Positions 21,186 through 30,700 of a stretch of 36,213 nucleotides of DNA are shown here, piece by piece (within the stretch, counting starts at the first letter, position 1; each line of letters begins with the position of its first letter). The position numbers were made by a program, and so were the translations under genes. This DNA is from Acidobacteriota bacterium (GTDB lineage: Bacteria > Acidobacteriota > Terriglobia > Terriglobales > Acidobacteriaceae). Where the stretch lies: contig JAJYZC010000037.1 in NCBI GenBank assembly GCA_021800255.1, forward strand, positions 1 to 36,213, in the 5' to 3' direction. The notes beneath the pieces were generated by a model that did not search any database, had not been told where the DNA came from, and saw only the letters and a program-made list of their open reading frames with translations.

Positions 21186-21854
21186 ATGAAGCGCGTACTC
21201 CTGTCGTGGAGCAGCGGCAAAGACAGCGCCTGGACGCTGTATGTGCTGCGCCGCGACCCGGCCATCGAGATTTGCGGGCTGCTGACGACGGTCAACGCGG
21301 AGTTCGACCGCGTGGCCATGCACGGGGTGCGGCGCACGGTGCTGGAAGCGCAAGCCGCGGCTGCGCAACTGCCTTTGTGGAAGGTGCCGCTGCCCTGGCC
21401 CTGTCCCAACGAGGTGTACGAACAGCGCATGGCCGAGATCTGCCAGCGCGCGACGGACCAAGGCATCGGCGCGGTGGCGTTTGGCGACCTGTTCCTTGAG
21501 GATGTACGCGCGTACCGCGAGCGGCAGCTCGCGCCTACGGGGCTGGAGCCGCTGTTTCCGCTGTGGCGGATTCCCACCGATGCGCTGGCCAAGGAGATGA
21601 TCGCCGCGGGCTTGCGCGCGCGTATCTCCTGCGTGGATACGAAGCAGTTGCCCGCCGCCTTCGCCGGCCGCGAGTTCGACGAAAACTTGCTGCGCGATTT
21701 TCCGCCCTCGACCGACCCCTGCGGCGAGCGGGGGGAGTTCCACACCTGTGTTTACGCCGGCCCCATGTTTACGGCGCCGCTCCCGCTTGCCAACGGAGAA
21801 ATCGTAACCCGCGACAGCTTCGTCTTTGCGGATTTTCTGCTTCCGGCTTCGTGA
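21186..21854 (+). CDS. PP-loop ATP pyrophosphatase, Dph6/DUF71-like
   Basis: A 222-residue protein starting MKRVLLSWSSGKDSAWTLY, where SSGKDS is the PP-loop that binds ATP for adenylation chemistry. Later family points are LLTTVNAEFDRVAMHGVRR, AFGDLFLEDVRAYRE, LEPLFPLW and CGERGEFHTCVYAGPMF. In eukaryotes and archaea this fold includes diphthine-ammonia ligase, but bacteria lack diphthamide, so the substrate here is unknown. It lies 40 bases from the end of the convergent M16 peptidase gene. Confidence 0.88.
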   Translation: MKRVLLSWSSGKDSAWTLYVLRRDPAIEICGLLTTVNAEFDRVAMHGVRRTVLEAQAAAAQLPLWKVPLPWPCPNEVYEQRMAEICQRATDQGIGAVAFGDLFLEDVRAYRERQLAPTGLEPLFPLWRIPTDALAKEMIAAGLRARISCVDTKQLPAAFAGREFDENLLRDFPPSTDPCGERGEFHTCVYAGPMFTAPLPLANGEIVTRDSFVFADFLLPAS

Positions 21855-21894
21855 CTGCGCTGGCGGGTACGTGGTTTGAAGAGCGGATGCGATT

Positions 21895-23175
21895 TCAGCA
21901 GACCAGCTTCGACCGGCTGAGCTTTACGCCGTCGAGACGGCCCAAAAGGGTGACGGCGATGCGTGCCGGATCGAAGAGCCGCTGGGCCATGGCTTGCACC
22001 TGCTCGGCGTTCACCTCATCGATGCGGGCGACGATCTCTTCCACGCTAAAGAACTGGTGGAAGTACATCTCCTGGCGAGCCAGGTTGGCCATGCGCGAAC
22101 TGGAGCTTTCCAGGCCGAGCAGGATGTTGCCCTTCACCTGGTCCTTGGCGCGGGTCAGTTCTTCTTCTCCGAGGGGAACTTGCTTGAGCTTGGCGAACTC
22201 GGCCAGAACCAGGTCCACCGTCTTCAGGGCCTTGGCAGCCGATGTGCCGGCATAGACGCAGAGGGTCCCGGTGTCACGATAAGGGCTCAGATCGGAGTAG
22301 ATGGAATACGCCAGGCCCTGTTCCTCGCGGATGGTCTGGAAGAGCCGGGAACTCATGCCGCCGCCGAGAACAGTATTGAGGATGAGGGCGGCGTAGCGGT
22401 TGTCGTCGGTGATGGGCGGCGCCGGCACACCCAGGCAAATCTGGACCTGTTCGAGGGCTTTTTTGTTGCGCAGCAGGATGCGGGCGCTGGGCGCCGGCGC
22501 AGAGAGATCGTGCGGCGCCTCTCCGCCGGCCAGGGAGGAAAACTTGGCCGCCACGGCCTCGGCAAAGCGGTCGTGGTCCAGATTTCCGGCCGCAGAGAAA
22601 ACCATGTTGCCGGCGTGGAAGCGGTCGGCATGATAGGCGAAGAGATGGTTCTGCGCAAGCCGGCCTACGGTCTCTGTGGTGCCCAGGATGGGTTTGCCGA
22701 GCGGATGGCCCTTCCAGAAGCTCTGCGTGAACAGCTCATGTACCAGCACATCCGGGTTGTCCTCGTCGATCTTGATCTCCTCCAGAATGACGCCGCGCTC
22801 GCGCTCGATGTCCGGCGCGGCGAAGACGGGGTTGAGCACCAGATCGGTCAATATGTCGAGAGCGACGGGCACGTGGTCAGAGAGGGACTTGACGTTGAAG
22901 CAGATGGTCTCTTTGCCGGTGAAGGCGTCGAGATTGCCACCGATGGAGTCCATCTCGCAGGCGATGCGCTGCGCGGAGCGGGAGCGAGTGCCCTTGAAGA
23001 GCATGTGCTCGACAAAGTGGGAGATGCCGTTGATCTCTGGCGCTTCGCAGCGGGAGCCCGATTTGATCCACACGCCCATCGCCACGGAACGCAGATAATC
23101 CATGCGCTCGGTCAGAACGATCAGGCCGTTCGGCAATACGGTGCGGCGAAGATTGCGCTCAGTGGTCAAGGTCAT
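21895..23175 (-). CDS. M16 family zinc peptidase (processing-peptidase type)
   Basis: A 426-residue protein with the inverted zinc motif H53-F-V-E56-H57 (ISHFVEHMLFKGT) and a third ligand expected in RERGVILEEIKIDED. It has the usual two repeats, the second bearing the RLFQTIREEQGLAYSIYSDL segment that contacts substrate. No signal peptide is seen, so it probably acts in the cytoplasm on peptides. The ATG at 23175 gives the standard N-terminus; a start at 23235 would add 20 residues without a better ribosome site. The family often appears as pairs, but here it is single. Confidence 0.92.
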   Translation of the reverse strand: MTLTTERNLRRTVLPNGLIVLTERMDYLRSVAMGVWIKSGSRCEAPEINGISHFVEHMLFKGTRSRSAQRIACEMDSIGGNLDAFTGKETICFNVKSLSDHVPVALDILTDLVLNPVFAAPDIERERGVILEEIKIDEDNPDVLVHELFTQSFWKGHPLGKPILGTTETVGRLAQNHLFAYHADRFHAGNMVFSAAGNLDHDRFAEAVAAKFSSLAGGEAPHDLSAPAPSARILLRNKKALEQVQICLGVPAPPITDDNRYAALILNTVLGGGMSSRLFQTIREEQGLAYSIYSDLSPYRDTGTLCVYAGTSAAKALKTVDLVLAEFAKLKQVPLGEEELTRAKDQVKGNILLGLESSSSRMANLARQEMYFHQFFSVEEIVARIDEVNAEQVQAMAQRLFDPARIAVTLLGRLDGVKLSRSKLVC

Positions 23176-23322
23176 CGGCTCGAATCTCGATTGTAAGGCA
23201 GCGCGGCCAAGACGGTTGATGCGCCCACCAGCCATGCGCTGGACCTGTTGCTTGCGTTGTGAAACAGACTTTGGTCGTGGGGCTTCGCGGGATGTTTAGG
23301 ATCGTCTATCCTGAGCCCAGCC

Positions 23323-24513
23323 GTGGCGGAATTTACTCCTCAACCATTCATTCCGTTCGACTCATCCCGCGCGCCCCAAGGGAGCCGCACGCTTCTGTTT
23401 GGCTTAGATGCAACTGCGCTGGAAGCGTGTATGGCGGCCGTGGACGAGCCGGCCTGGCGCGGCCGGCAATTGGCGGAAGCCATGTATCGCCAATGGGTTA
23501 CCGAACTTGCCGCGATTACGGCGCTGCCCCAGGCGCTGCGGGCGAGGCTCGGCGCCGAGGGCTGGCAGGTTGGCCGGCCTGCCATTGCGCAGGCCTTCCG
23601 CTCGGCGGATGGCACGGAACGCTACCTCATTGAGTGCCATGCCGCCGGCCCGCAAATGGTTGAAACCGTGTGGATGCCGGAGGGCGACGGCGGCGAAACC
23701 GGCGACGGCAGCGAAGCGGGTGAACAGAACGGGACCGGGGAAGATAGCGCGCAGCGGGGCTGGCGGCGGGCGACGATCTGCGTCTCCAGCCAGGTAGGCT
23801 GCGCGGTGAACTGCCGGTTCTGCCTGACGGCCCGGCTCGGCTTGGAGCGGAACCTGAGCGCCGGCGAGATTGCCGGCCAGGTAGTGGCCGTTCTTGACCG
23901 CCAGCGCGTGGAGGTGGGCCGGGACCGCGTGAACGTGGTCTTTATGGGCATGGGCGAGCCGTTTCTCAATTACGACAACTTTATGGCTGCCGTCCGGCTG
24001 CTGGTGGAGGAGGTGGGCCTTAGCCCGCAGCGCATGACGGTTTCGACCTCCGGCATCGTGCCGGGGATTGAGCGCTTTGCCGAGGAGCCGGCGGAGGTGC
24101 GGCCGAAGCTGGCCATCAGCCTGAACGCGCCCAATAACGCGATCCGCGGCGAGGTGATGCCCATCAACCGCAAGTGGCCGATTGAGGCCGTGGTGGACGC
24201 TGTGCGCAAGGTGCGCTTGCGGCCGCGCGAGCGCGTGACGTTTGAATATGTGCTGCTGGGCGGCGTCACCGACCGGCCTGAACACGCGCTAGAGCTGACG
24301 CGCCTGATTCGGCGCACGGGACTGCCGGCCAAGGTGAACCTCATCGCGTGGAATCCGGGGCCTGATCTCCACTACACAACTCCAACGCCCGAAGCCGCGG
24401 AGCGTTTCCGCGAGACGCTGATCGCCGCCGGCGTTCCGGCGTACTTGCGCCGTCCGCGCGGGAGGGATATTTACGCCGCCTGCGGGCAGTTGAAGCGGAC
24501 GGTGGAAGGGTGA
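23323..24513 (+). CDS. rlmN: 23S rRNA A2503 / tRNA A37 C2-methyltransferase RlmN
   Basis: A radical SAM enzyme that methylates C2 of adenine 2503 in 23S rRNA and A37 in some tRNAs. The start is GTG at 23323, 396 residues. The cluster cysteines are 160, 164 and 167 in GCAVNCRFC. The catalytic cysteines are Cys153 (TICVSSQVGC) and Cys387 (YAACGQLK). Other family points are VVFMGMGEPFLNYDN, RMTVSTSGIVPGI and LAISLNAPNN. An acidic Gly-rich insert of about 25 residues (roughly 120-147) sits just before the catalytic segment, where other RlmN proteins have a short turn. It is followed by a strong hairpin at 24567. Confidence 0.95.
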   Translation: MAEFTPQPFIPFDSSRAPQGSRTLLFGLDATALEACMAAVDEPAWRGRQLAEAMYRQWVTELAAITALPQALRARLGAEGWQVGRPAIAQAFRSADGTERYLIECHAAGPQMVETVWMPEGDGGETGDGSEAGEQNGTGEDSAQRGWRRATICVSSQVGCAVNCRFCLTARLGLERNLSAGEIAGQVVAVLDRQRVEVGRDRVNVVFMGMGEPFLNYDNFMAAVRLLVEEVGLSPQRMTVSTSGIVPGIERFAEEPAEVRPKLAISLNAPNNAIRGEVMPINRKWPIEAVVDAVRKVRLRPRERVTFEYVLLGGVTDRPEHALELTRLIRRTGLPAKVNLIAWNPGPDLHYTTPTPEAAERFRETLIAAGVPAYLRRPRGRDIYAACGQLKRTVEG

Positions 24514-24566
24514 GCATTCGGCATCTCAGGTTCGTCGAACTGCCCTCATTAAGTGATTTAGCGATT

Positions 24567-24602
24567 GGGCTTCCATCAAGCCGGATTACCGGCGAGAAGC
24601 CC
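24567..24602 (+). terminator. Two-tier hairpin after rlmN
   Basis: Outer arms GGGCTTC / GAAGCCC and inner arms GCCGG / CCGGC (loop ATTA) pair perfectly, separated by an internal bulge. It starts 54 bases after the rlmN stop. The tail has only GTTTG, so it may be a terminator without a full T run or a 3'-end stabiliser. Confidence 0.55.
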
Positions 24603-24674
24603 GTTTGCGGGGAGTGATCGTGTTGTGGCTGCCCGGCTGCGCATCGAAAGCCGTCCGCCGGTCTGCCCCGTACC

Positions 24675-24753
24675 GCCCGCTCATCGCAAAGAACGCGATG
24701 AACAGGGCACAGCTCTTGCGGAGCACTGCGATCTTGATGACCGGGCCACCTGT
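24675..24753 (+). repeat. Hairpin repeat, copy D
   Basis: It has GCCCGC, the stem TCATCGC / GCGATGA with loop AAAGAAC, ACAGGGCACAGCTCTTG, a variable middle and the tail GATGACCGGGCCACCTG. It lies in the convergent gap 24514-24885 between rlmN and the PIN toxin gene; nothing else was recognised in the rest of that gap. Confidence 0.9.
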
Positions 24754-24885
24754 CATCGAGCAGGAAAACGGGGGCTCAATTGGCGAACGCCATCGAGGTC
24801 ATTCCCGCCGCTACAGCCGCTGAGTTCTGGAGCTTGCTGTCTCCTGAAAGACTGAGCTGGTTCCGCCCCTCTCAAAAATTGCGGT

Positions 24886-25299
24886 TCAATTCCCGTGCCG
24901 CGCCCAGAATTCGGCTGGAGTAAGAATCGGATACTTTCCGGTCAGCGCCAGCAGGTCTTTGTCGCCGGTGATAAGGTAGTCAGCCGCCGCCGCGCGAAAA
25001 GCCGCCAGCACCTGTTGATCGGCCGCATCGCGCAATGTTTTCTCCGTTTCCCCGGTGGGTTCGACGATATCGGCGAGGAACATGAAGATGTCGGCCAGAT
25101 CGCGGATTTCCGCCGCGCTCAGAGCGATGCGCGGGAGCCGCGGCAACACGCGGATCATCTCGTCGAGGATGTACCGCGAGAGAACGACTCGAAGACTGCC
25201 CTGGCGCCACGCGGCCAGAATGCGCCCAGGGATGCTGGCCGGATACGCCAGCCCGGATACCAGGACACTCGTATCCAGCACCACGCGGAGAGCGGCCAT
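24886..25299 (-). CDS. PIN-domain toxin
   Basis: A 137-residue PIN-fold ribonuclease of the type named putative toxin component, PIN family. The acidic metal-binding residues are Asp9 in VVLDTSVLVSG, Glu47 in YILDEMIRVL, Asp93 in DQQVLAAF and Asp112/114 in ITGDKDLLAL. Such toxins cut RNA when freed from the antitoxin. The ATG overlaps the antitoxin stop in a TGATG junction, typical of coupled toxin-antitoxin pairs. Confidence 0.9.
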   Translation of the reverse strand: MAALRVVLDTSVLVSGLAYPASIPGRILAAWRQGSLRVVLSRYILDEMIRVLPRLPRIALSAAEIRDLADIFMFLADIVEPTGETEKTLRDAADQQVLAAFRAAAADYLITGDKDLLALTGKYPILTPAEFWARHGN

Positions 25300-25568
25300 C
25301 AGCCGCGCCGCGCTTGGGCCACCGCTGTGTCGATCCCAGCCATCCCTTCAGCGGGAGGAAGATCGGCGTAGGCCGCGGCAATCCGGCCGCTCAGCTCATC
25401 GAAACGGTCCCTCATCCGGCGAATGCGCGCAAACGATTCGGCGTCAACCAGCGCCGCCACAGGTTTGCCGTCTTTGCAGATCACAATGCTGTCGTTGCGG
25501 TACTGGACTTGGCTGAGCATCTCGCCCAGATTCTGGCGGAAATGAACGGCATTGACTTCGGTAATCAT
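25299..25568 (-). CDS. Phd/YefM-family antitoxin
   Basis: Begins at the ATG at 25568, which has GGAGG eight bases upstream; a GTG at 25577 would overlap that ribosome site and is less likely. The 89-residue product has the Phd DNA-binding part (VNAVHFRQNLGEMLSQVQYRN, then SIVICKDGKPVAALVDAESF) and a helical C-terminal part that would wrap the toxin. It is the first gene of the pair and probably represses it through the AT-rich repeats at 25588-25616. Confidence 0.9.
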   Translation of the reverse strand: MITEVNAVHFRQNLGEMLSQVQYRNDSIVICKDGKPVAALVDAESFARIRRMRDRFDELSGRIAAAYADLPPAEGMAGIDTAVAQARRG

Positions 25569-25587
25569 TGCATCCACCTCCGATCAT

Positions 25588-25616
25588 TATAATCATTACG
25601 ATCAATATAATCAATA
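25588..25616 (-). promoter_or_regulatory. Operator-like direct repeats upstream of the Phd/PIN pair
   Basis: TATAATCATTA (25588-25598) and TATAATCAATA (25606-25616) are near-identical repeats spaced 18 bases start to start in an AT-rich stretch unlike the surrounding GC-rich DNA. They lie directly upstream of the ribosome site and are the expected position for an autoregulatory operator and promoter. Confidence 0.55.
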
Positions 25617-25699
25617 TGGAAAAAATGTCCAGCCGAGGCTCTTCGCAGCCTCAATTTCCGGTTGACTGAATGGAATGCGCGGTGGGTTGCGCAGGAAGA

Positions 25700-26770
25700 C
25701 TACCCCCGCCGCGCCGTCCGCCGCATCTCCAGCAAGGCGCTGGCCACGCGGTCGGCGGCGTGGCGGACGACATTCTCTTCACTGGCGAAGTCGCCGGCGA
25801 TCACGCGCACGCCCAGCGCCTCGATCTTCTCAATGTCGGGCACGATGGGCGCGGCGCTTTGGGCGGCGTAGCGGGCCAGGGTTTGAGGCGAAAACCGGCC
25901 GGTGTTTACGATGGCGCAGTCAAAGATGGAGGCGTGGGTATGGCGGTAGATGCGCTCGATGTGTTCGGAGGCTGTGAGATTGAGGCTTTCGTTGGCCTGG
26001 GTCATCAGGTTCGAGACGTAAACGCGCAGGCCGCGGGCGCGCTCCAGCGCAGAGGGAATCCCGTCGACCAGAAGATTAGTGATGAGCGAGGTGTAAAGCG
26101 ACCCCGGACCGACCGTGATGAGGTCCGCCCGCTCGATGGCATCGAGCGTCTCGGGCAGCGGAGCGGAGCCGGGAGGATCGAGCATCAGCTCTACGATGCG
26201 GCGGCGGCTGGCGGTGATCTTGGTTTCCCCGCGCACCAGCGAGCCGTCATCCATGCGCGCCACCAGCGTGGTGTTGGCCGTGGTGGCGGGATAGATGCGG
26301 CCGCGCGTAGCCAGAATCTTCGACGAGATCTCGATGGCCAAGGCAAAGTCGCCGGTAATCTCAGTGAGGGCGGCGACAAAGAGGTTGCCGAAGTTGTGCC
26401 CTTTGAGCGCGTCGCCGGAGCGGAAGCGGTGGTTGAAGAGCTGAGTGAGGAGATCCTCTTCTTCGCTGAGGGCGACCATGCAGTTGCGCAGGTCGCCGGG
26501 GGGCAGCATATTGAAGTCCTGGCGCAGGCGGCCTGACGAGCCGCCATCGTCGGTAACCGTGACCACCGCGGCGAGGTCTGAGATCTGGCCCCGCATCTCG
26601 CCGGCCCGGCCGGGAACAGCCACATGGCGGCGCAGGCCGCGCAGCAGCGTAGAAAGCCCCGTTCCGCCTCCGATGGCGACTACGCGCAGAGGCCTTACGG
26701 CAGAGGGAACTTCAAAGCCAGGCGCAAGGGCCTTTGACGGTTCGCCGAGAGCAAGAGTCGCAGAATTCAA
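25700..26770 (-). CDS. yvcK: YvcK/CofD-family UDP-sugar-binding regulator
   Basis: A 356-residue protein. It has the glycine-rich N-terminus VVAIGGGTGLSTLLRGLR, then VVTVTDDGGSSGRLRQDF, PPGDLRNCMVAL, HNFGNLFVAALTE and ITVGPGSLYTSLITNLLV, which identify YvcK. YvcK proteins bind UDP-GlcNAc and are needed for growth on gluconeogenic carbon sources and for normal peptidoglycan synthesis. The start is probably the TTG at 26770 with AAGG upstream. The TPR gene ends eight bases upstream, so the two are likely co-transcribed. Confidence 0.92.
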   Translation of the reverse strand: MNSATLALGEPSKALAPGFEVPSAVRPLRVVAIGGGTGLSTLLRGLRRHVAVPGRAGEMRGQISDLAAVVTVTDDGGSSGRLRQDFNMLPPGDLRNCMVALSEEEDLLTQLFNHRFRSGDALKGHNFGNLFVAALTEITGDFALAIEISSKILATRGRIYPATTANTTLVARMDDGSLVRGETKITASRRRIVELMLDPPGSAPLPETLDAIERADLITVGPGSLYTSLITNLLVDGIPSALERARGLRVYVSNLMTQANESLNLTASEHIERIYRHTHASIFDCAIVNTGRFSPQTLARYAAQSAAPIVPDIEKIEALGVRVIAGDFASEENVVRHAADRVASALLEMRRTARRG

Positions 26771-26778
26771 GACTGGCC

Positions 26779-27342
26779 TTAAGGAACCTCAGGATACAGC
26801 AGCTCGGTAAAGCGAGGATCATCGACCATGCTCTGAAAGTCGTTGTCCACGCGCGCTTGCAGCCGGTTCCTGGGATTGAGTTCGATGGCGCGGGCCAGGT
26901 TCGTTAAACAATCCTGAACGCGGGCTGTCATGGCGTCCAGCACCGCCAAGCCGTAAAAGGCGTAGTCCGCAGTGGGATGGCGGTCCAGAATGCTGTTGAA
27001 CTGCTCGCGCGCTTCCTCGTAATAGCCGGTGTTCAACTGCGAGATGGCGTAGTCGTAGTGCTCCTCAGGCGTGAGGAAGGTGAGCGCCGGACGTTCGAGT
27101 TGACGCTGGCAGGTGGCGATGTACATGCGGCAGCGCTCCTTCAGCTCCACAGGGGCCTCAGGAAGCAGCTTTTCAAGAGCGGCCAGCGCCTTTTCGTACT
27201 TGCCTTGCTGGAGCAGTTGTACGGCCGCCTGGTAGTGCTGAAAGACCGGCCCTGCGCCCGCTCTGGAGCGGCCGTCAGATTTGCTGCCGGCGGCGGAGGT
27301 TTTTTTGCGGCTCGCAGCCGCGGATGTTTGCCCTTGCTTCAT
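26779..27342 (-). CDS. TPR-repeat protein
   Basis: A 187-residue protein with a basic, disordered N-terminus (residues 1-30) followed by tetratricopeptide-like helices: FQHYQAAVQLLQQGKYEKAL, YDYAISQLNTGYYEEAREQF, then DYAFYGLAVLDAMTARVQDC and LARAIELNPRNRLQARVD. No signal peptide or membrane segment is visible. TPR proteins are protein-binding scaffolds. It is the first gene of a probable two-gene unit with yvcK; its partner is unknown. Confidence 0.85.
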   Translation of the reverse strand: MKQGQTSAAASRKKTSAAGSKSDGRSRAGAGPVFQHYQAAVQLLQQGKYEKALAALEKLLPEAPVELKERCRMYIATCQRQLERPALTFLTPEEHYDYAISQLNTGYYEEAREQFNSILDRHPTADYAFYGLAVLDAMTARVQDCLTNLARAIELNPRNRLQARVDNDFQSMVDDPRFTELLYPEVP

Positions 27343-27646
27343 AGATTTCCGCAGTCCATTGATTCCCGCCGGTGCGGCTGCGACGATTGGCGACGGCGCA
27401 GGGCGTGCGAGTGGAAATAATGCTGCTTAGGCCATGTTTATACGCATAACCCGGTAAGACGTCAAATGGGGCACCGCTTGGCAGCGGAGGTGAGGGTAAC
27501 CCGGCCTTTAGTAGCCGCTGCCGGCCTGGCGCGATGGCGGATGAATAGCGGCGTTCTCTGTTAGAAACCTGGCCCCGAATCTGCCCGGAATAGCCTGCCA
27601 TCCTAAACCAGCCCATGCAATCGCATAATACGGTAACGTAGCATTG

Positions 27647-27671
27647 ATATAGGATCAAAATGATCCTATAT
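27647..27671. promoter_or_regulatory. Perfect 25-base palindrome upstream of the TonB receptor gene
   Basis: Arms ATATAGGATCA (27647-27657) and TGATCCTATAT (27661-27671) are exact inverse complements with an AAA centre, 110 bases before the receptor ATG. This is a likely operator for a dimeric repressor. The remaining sequence between 27343 and 27781 shows no gene and no other recognisable signal; the open frame on the minus strand there is not protein-like. Confidence 0.6.
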
Positions 27672-27781
27672 TGAAATTAAACGGAGACCAAACCAGTCGG
27701 ATATTGTGGCCTTCTTTCGCCATGCATATTTTCTCGCAGCTTGACACCGTTCACGAGCCGCACTTTGGAGGATTTTTTCAG

Positions 27782-30700
27782 ATGAATGAACGGATTCTAT
27801 CTGTTTTTCTTCTCTTTTACTGGATTTGCTCGATGGGCTGGGCCGGCCAAAACGGCGGTGGATATGCGATCAGCGGGGTGGTGCGCGACACGACGGGTTC
27901 CATAATTCCCGGAGCCGCGGTGACGGTGAGACGTGCGAGCGCCGGCCGGGCAGCGACGGTGAAAACGGACGGGCAAGGAAGGTTTCGCATCGCCGCGCCG
28001 GCGCCGGGAAGCTACACGATTGAGGTGAAGGCCGCCGGATTTGCGGATTACCACGGGCAAGCGGCCGTGAGCGCGGCAGAGCCGGCCGCGACTGTGAACG
28101 TGACGCTGACGGTGGGAGCAAACAACGAGACCGTGGAGGTGACGGCAGATGCGCTGACAGCCGAGACCACGAGCACGCAACTGGGCGAGAGGTTGCGGGC
28201 GAAACTAATAGAAGGTGTGCCGTTGAACGGACGCAACTTCACCGATCTGATGGCGGTGCAGCCGGGGATTGTGCCGGTCAACACGGCGCAGCCGGGGGCG
28301 GTGGTTATGTCGGGCGTGGCCTCTACGCCGCCCTCGGGCGACGCCAACCCCGGCGATCTGTCGATCAGCGGGCAGCGGGAGTACTCGAACGGATTCCAGG
28401 TAAACGGTGCGGATGCAGAAGAAGACGTGAATATGGGCACGTCGATCATGCCCGATCTGGACGCCATCGAGAGCTTCCGGGTACTGACCTCGAACTTCGA
28501 CGCCGAATATGGGAATTCGAGCGGGGGAGAGATTCTGGTCACGACCAAATCGGGGACGGCGCATGTGCATGGCAGCGCCTTCGAATTCCTGCGCAATACG
28601 GGCTTGGACGCGCGGAATTATTTTTCCTCCGTGCGCGCGGCGTACCGTCAGAACCAGTTTGGCGCAACGCTGGGCGGCGAGCCGTTTCACAAAGGCGTGA
28701 TGCTCTTCGGCGACTACCAGGGAACGCGGCTGACGGAGGGAATTGACACGGGCGACGTTGCGGTGCCTTCGCTGGCCGAGCGGCGCGGCGACTTCAGCCA
28801 AGTCCCGCTGACCGGAAGCGTGAACGGAGACTACTGGGCGGCGCAGTTGTCCTCTGAACTGGGACGGACGGTGACGGCGGGCGAGCCCTACGCGCAGGTG
28901 TTTCCTGCGGGACAGATTCCTCCATCGATCTGGTGCGCGCCAGCCAAGTATTTGCTGGCCTCGATTCCGCAGCCGAACGTGGGGACGGCTCTCTTTGAGA
29001 CCGCCAACCAAGCGGAGACCCTGCGCGACGACAAGGGTGGACTGCGGCTGGACTGGAGCCGCGGCCAAAACGCGCTCACCGGCTACTACTTTCTGGACGG
29101 CTATTGGCTCGACAATCCCTATCCGGCTGGAACCGGTGGGGCCAACGTGCCGGGATTCGACGCCACCTCGAACGGACGGGCGCAGCTCATCACCCTGGAA
29201 GAAACAAGAACCTTTGGCGGCACGGCGCTGGATCAATTTCACCTGAGCTATATGCGCAACGCCAACGCCGTAGGCCAGCCGCGCGGCGGGGTAGGGCCCA
29301 CGCTTGCTGAGCAGGGATTCAGCGGGATCCTTCCGCTGCAGCCCTCGAGCGAGGGAATGGAGAACGTGGCCTTCAACGATTTCACCATCGGCGTGGATAC
29401 GACAGCGCTGACCCAGACCGAGAACATCTACGAGGTGAGCGATGCCTTTTCACGGATTGCCGGCAAGCATGGGCTGAAGTTCGGCGGCGAGATGCACGCC
29501 GACCAGATCAATACGGACCCCGACGTCTACTTCAACGGCAGCTTCAGCTTCACTGGGACGGAGACAGGCGTGGATTTTGCCGACTTTCTGCTGGGCGTGG
29601 CTTCGAACTACACGCAGGGGCAGGCGCAGAGCTTCTATAACCGCAACCTCTACATGGCGGCCTTTGCGCAGGACAGTTGGCGGGCCACAAACCATCTGAC
29701 GGTGAACTATGGCGTGCGCTGGGATCGGATTAGGCCGTGGAGCGAGAAGTTCAACCAGTTGCAGACACTGGTTGCGGGCGAGCAGTCCCAGGTCTTTCCG
29801 GGCGCGCCGGAGGGGTTGGTGTTTCCTGGCGATCCCGGCGTGGCGGACTCGCTGGCGCCGGCGCGCAACGACTTTTCGCCGCGCGTGGGCGTAGCCTACG
29901 CGCCCAGCCCTGCCGCTGCGCGGGGCAGCCTTTTGGACAAGATTTTTGGCCCGGCGGGCGCCACCAGCATCCGGCTGGGCTATGGGATGTACTACACGGC
30001 CTACGAGGGTTTGTCGGCGGGGATCATGAGCGCCAATCCGCCTTACGGGTACACGTATACTTCGGCCGCGCCGCCGCTGTTCGCCTCGCCGTTTACTGAG
30101 GCGGCGACGGGCGCGACCGTGGGACAGCGGTTTCCGCTGCAACATGTGGCCTTCGGCGCTAGCCGCGCGCATCCAAACTCCACCGTGAATTGGAGCCAGT
30201 TCGACCCGCTCATGGGGATTCCGGCGGTGGATCCGCGCGACGTGACGCCCTACGCCGAGCACTGGATGGTGAGCGTACAACGGCAGTTGAGCGCAGACAC
30301 GCTGGCGACTGTGAGCTACGTGGGGACCTCTTCGCACCATCTGCTGGTGCTCGAAGAAGCCAACCCGGCCAATCCGGCGCTGTGCCTGAGCCTGGGCGTG
30401 GCGCAGTGCGGGCCGTTCAACGAGCAGGCGGCGCGGACCATCTTCGGGCCGGAGTTCGGCAGCGTAGATCTGCAGCGGACGATCGCCAACTCCAGTTACA
30501 ACGCCCTGGAAGCCACGCTCAACCATCGCTCCCACGGGATGGAGTTGCTGGCCAGCTACACTTACTCGAAGTCCATCGATCAATCGGCAGGGCTGCCGGA
30601 GCAGGTGAACCCCGTCGATCCTTCGCTGAGCCGGGGGCTTTCGGCCTGGGATATGCGGCACAACTTCGTGACCAGCTTTCGCTACCAGATTCCCAAGCAC

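Noticed and set aside
21994-23196. A 400-codon open frame on the plus strand
   Set aside because: Antisense to the M16 peptidase gene, which has a complete zinc motif.
27275-27658. A 127-codon open frame on the minus strand upstream of the TPR gene
   Set aside because: Overlaps the TPR gene start, has no ribosome site and no protein-like pattern.
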